DNA of 56,219 nucleotides, from positions 1 to 56,219 of the forward strand of contig DCFC01000029.1 in NCBI GenBank assembly GCA_002314325.1, read 5' to 3'. The notes under the pieces were generated by a model. The model had not been told where the DNA came from, ran no database searches, and saw only the letters and a list, made by a program, of their open reading frames with translations. How positions within the stretch are numbered: position 1 is the first letter of the stretch; the number at the start of each line of letters is the position of its first letter. Below, one piece after another: positions 55,548 to 56,219 of this stretch. This stretch comes from Megamonas hypermegale (GTDB taxonomy: Bacteria > Bacillota > Negativicutes > Selenomonadales > Selenomonadaceae). The position numbers and the translations under genes are program-made.

Positions 55548-56105
55548 TTACAATGTCAAAGACATAATTACTTCATCAGTATCAATATCAATGATGCTGA
55601 TTTTTTTGTCTTCCAGAACGGCGACGGTCGCCCTGCCGTCCTCTCTTTTGCTCAACGACGGCGAACCCGGATTTAAAAATACCGTATTGTCTCTTTTTTC
55701 CAATACATTGATATGCACGTGGCCCGAAATGAATAAGTCCGCTTTCAAAGCCTGCGCCATTTTATCCTTAGCTTCATCCGTTTCCACATAATGACCGTGC
55801 GTTGTGACGATTTTCAGCCCTTCCGCCACTACATACGTATACGGAGCCTGTATCGGCATATCGAGAACGAGCGTATCGACTTCGCTGTCGCAGTTGCCGC
55901 GGCAGATAACGACAGGCATCGGGCAGGCATTTATTTTTTCGGCTAGTTTCGCCGGATTGTAATCGTCAAGCATCGGATTGCGCGGACCGTGATAAAGCAC
56001 ATCGCCCGCATGAATAATCATATCCGCATCTTTAAAATATTTATCATACGCCAGCGACCAGCGTTCATGGCAGCCGTGCGTATCACTGATAATACCGATT
56101 TTCAT
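55548..56105 (-). CDS. yfcE: YfcE/MJ0936-type metallophosphodiesterase
   Basis: A 185-residue calcineurin-like phosphoesterase. Metal-binding motifs are in order: ISDTHG (about 6-11), HAGDVLYHG (about 32-40), CRGNCDSE (about 68-75), THGHYV (about 104-109) and SGHVHI (about 130-135). The family hydrolyses phosphodiesters such as model nucleotides; the natural substrate is unknown. The YfcE symbol rests on the size and motifs, including NPGSPSLSK near the end. The start ATG follows AAGGAGA. Repeat copy D lies 30 bases upstream. Confidence 0.9.
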   Translation of the reverse strand: MKIGIISDTHGCHERWSLAYDKYFKDADMIIHAGDVLYHGPRNPMLDDYNPAKLAEKINACPMPVVICRGNCDSEVDTLVLDMPIQAPYTYVVAEGLKIVTTHGHYVETDEAKDKMAQALKADLFISGHVHINVLEKRDNTVFLNPGSPSLSKREDGRATVAVLEDKKISIIDIDTDEVIMSLTL

Positions 56106-56135
56106 AATAAGTCTCCTTCAATTATAAATTTAATA

Positions 56136-56219
56136 CCTGTTATGCTAGTAAAACATTGAGCCTGTAGCCAGCAGTATAATAGTTTATATTCGCTGACTGT
56201 TGTCACTTAACCTCACTAA
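56136..56219 (+). repeat. Dispersed palindromic element, copy D (cut by window end)
   Basis: The first 84 bases of a full copy: end CCTGTTATGCTAGT, then the conserved AAAACATTGAGCCTGTAG, the left arm AGCAGTATAATAGTTTATATT and the loop segment CACTTAACCTCACTAA at the window edge. It lies 30 bases upstream of the yfcE start, pointing away from yfcE. Confidence 0.85.

Overview
The window looks like a chromosomal segment of a Negativicutes-type Firmicute: a diderm, anaerobic, gut or rumen-like relative of Selenomonas, Phascolarctobacterium or Dialister. The basis is gene content and order. There is a FapR-led fatty-acid cluster with FabK as enoyl reductase, a PyrR-type attenuator in front of pyr genes, HemZ, RecD2, an ABC-F protein and a long beta-prime subunit. 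Base composition is moderate. The class assignment is inference; genus cannot be fixed from the sequence. There are no rRNA, tRNA, CRISPR or phage genes, and no intact transposase. Almost all of the window is core genome.

Layout. 1-198: a gene-free stretch of three hairpins. 198-10845 (minus): DNA uptake and envelope genes, lytR, an ABC-F ATPase, recD2, comF, a TPR protein, comEA and comEC. 11153-13808 (plus): a zinc-ribbon protein and a polar amino-acid ABC transporter. 14414-22350 (plus): rpoB and rpoC, with a long leader. 22598-30550 (plus): pyrB-pyrC-carA-carB-pyrF-pyrE behind a PyrR attenuator, then an unknown gene and an SLC13-type permease. 32777-37875 (minus): fur-hemZ-hisS-aspS. 38136-39203 (minus): ilvE. 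39367-42855 (minus): a four-gene unit (MaoC-like, BioY, thiolase, acyl-CoA ligase) behind a promoter overlapped by a BirA-type operator. 43038-52048 (minus): fapR-plsX-fabH-fabK-fabD-fabG-acpP-fabK paralogue-fabF-rnc plus a hot-dog thioesterase. 52229-52970 (minus): yceD-rpmF. 53099-54337 (plus): tmcAL. 54334-56105 (minus): rodA and a YfcE-type phosphodiesterase.

The genes form two metabolic blocks with readable control signals: pyrimidine synthesis (PyrR attenuation) and type II fatty-acid synthesis (FapR operator just downstream of a consensus promoter). The BirA-type unit lies beside the fatty-acid block and may link acyl-CoA chemistry to biotin supply; it is the best candidate here for an incompletely described pathway.

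The most unusual non-coding features are: (1) a textbook intrinsic terminator inside the comEC reading frame; (2) a dispersed ~127-bp palindromic element in four copies, three of which sit within a few bases of a stop codon in the same orientation; (3) two IS-end-like palindromic elements at 32.6 and 43.0 kb that also serve as gene-end hairpins; and (4) a short leader peptide followed by a hairpin upstream of rpoB.
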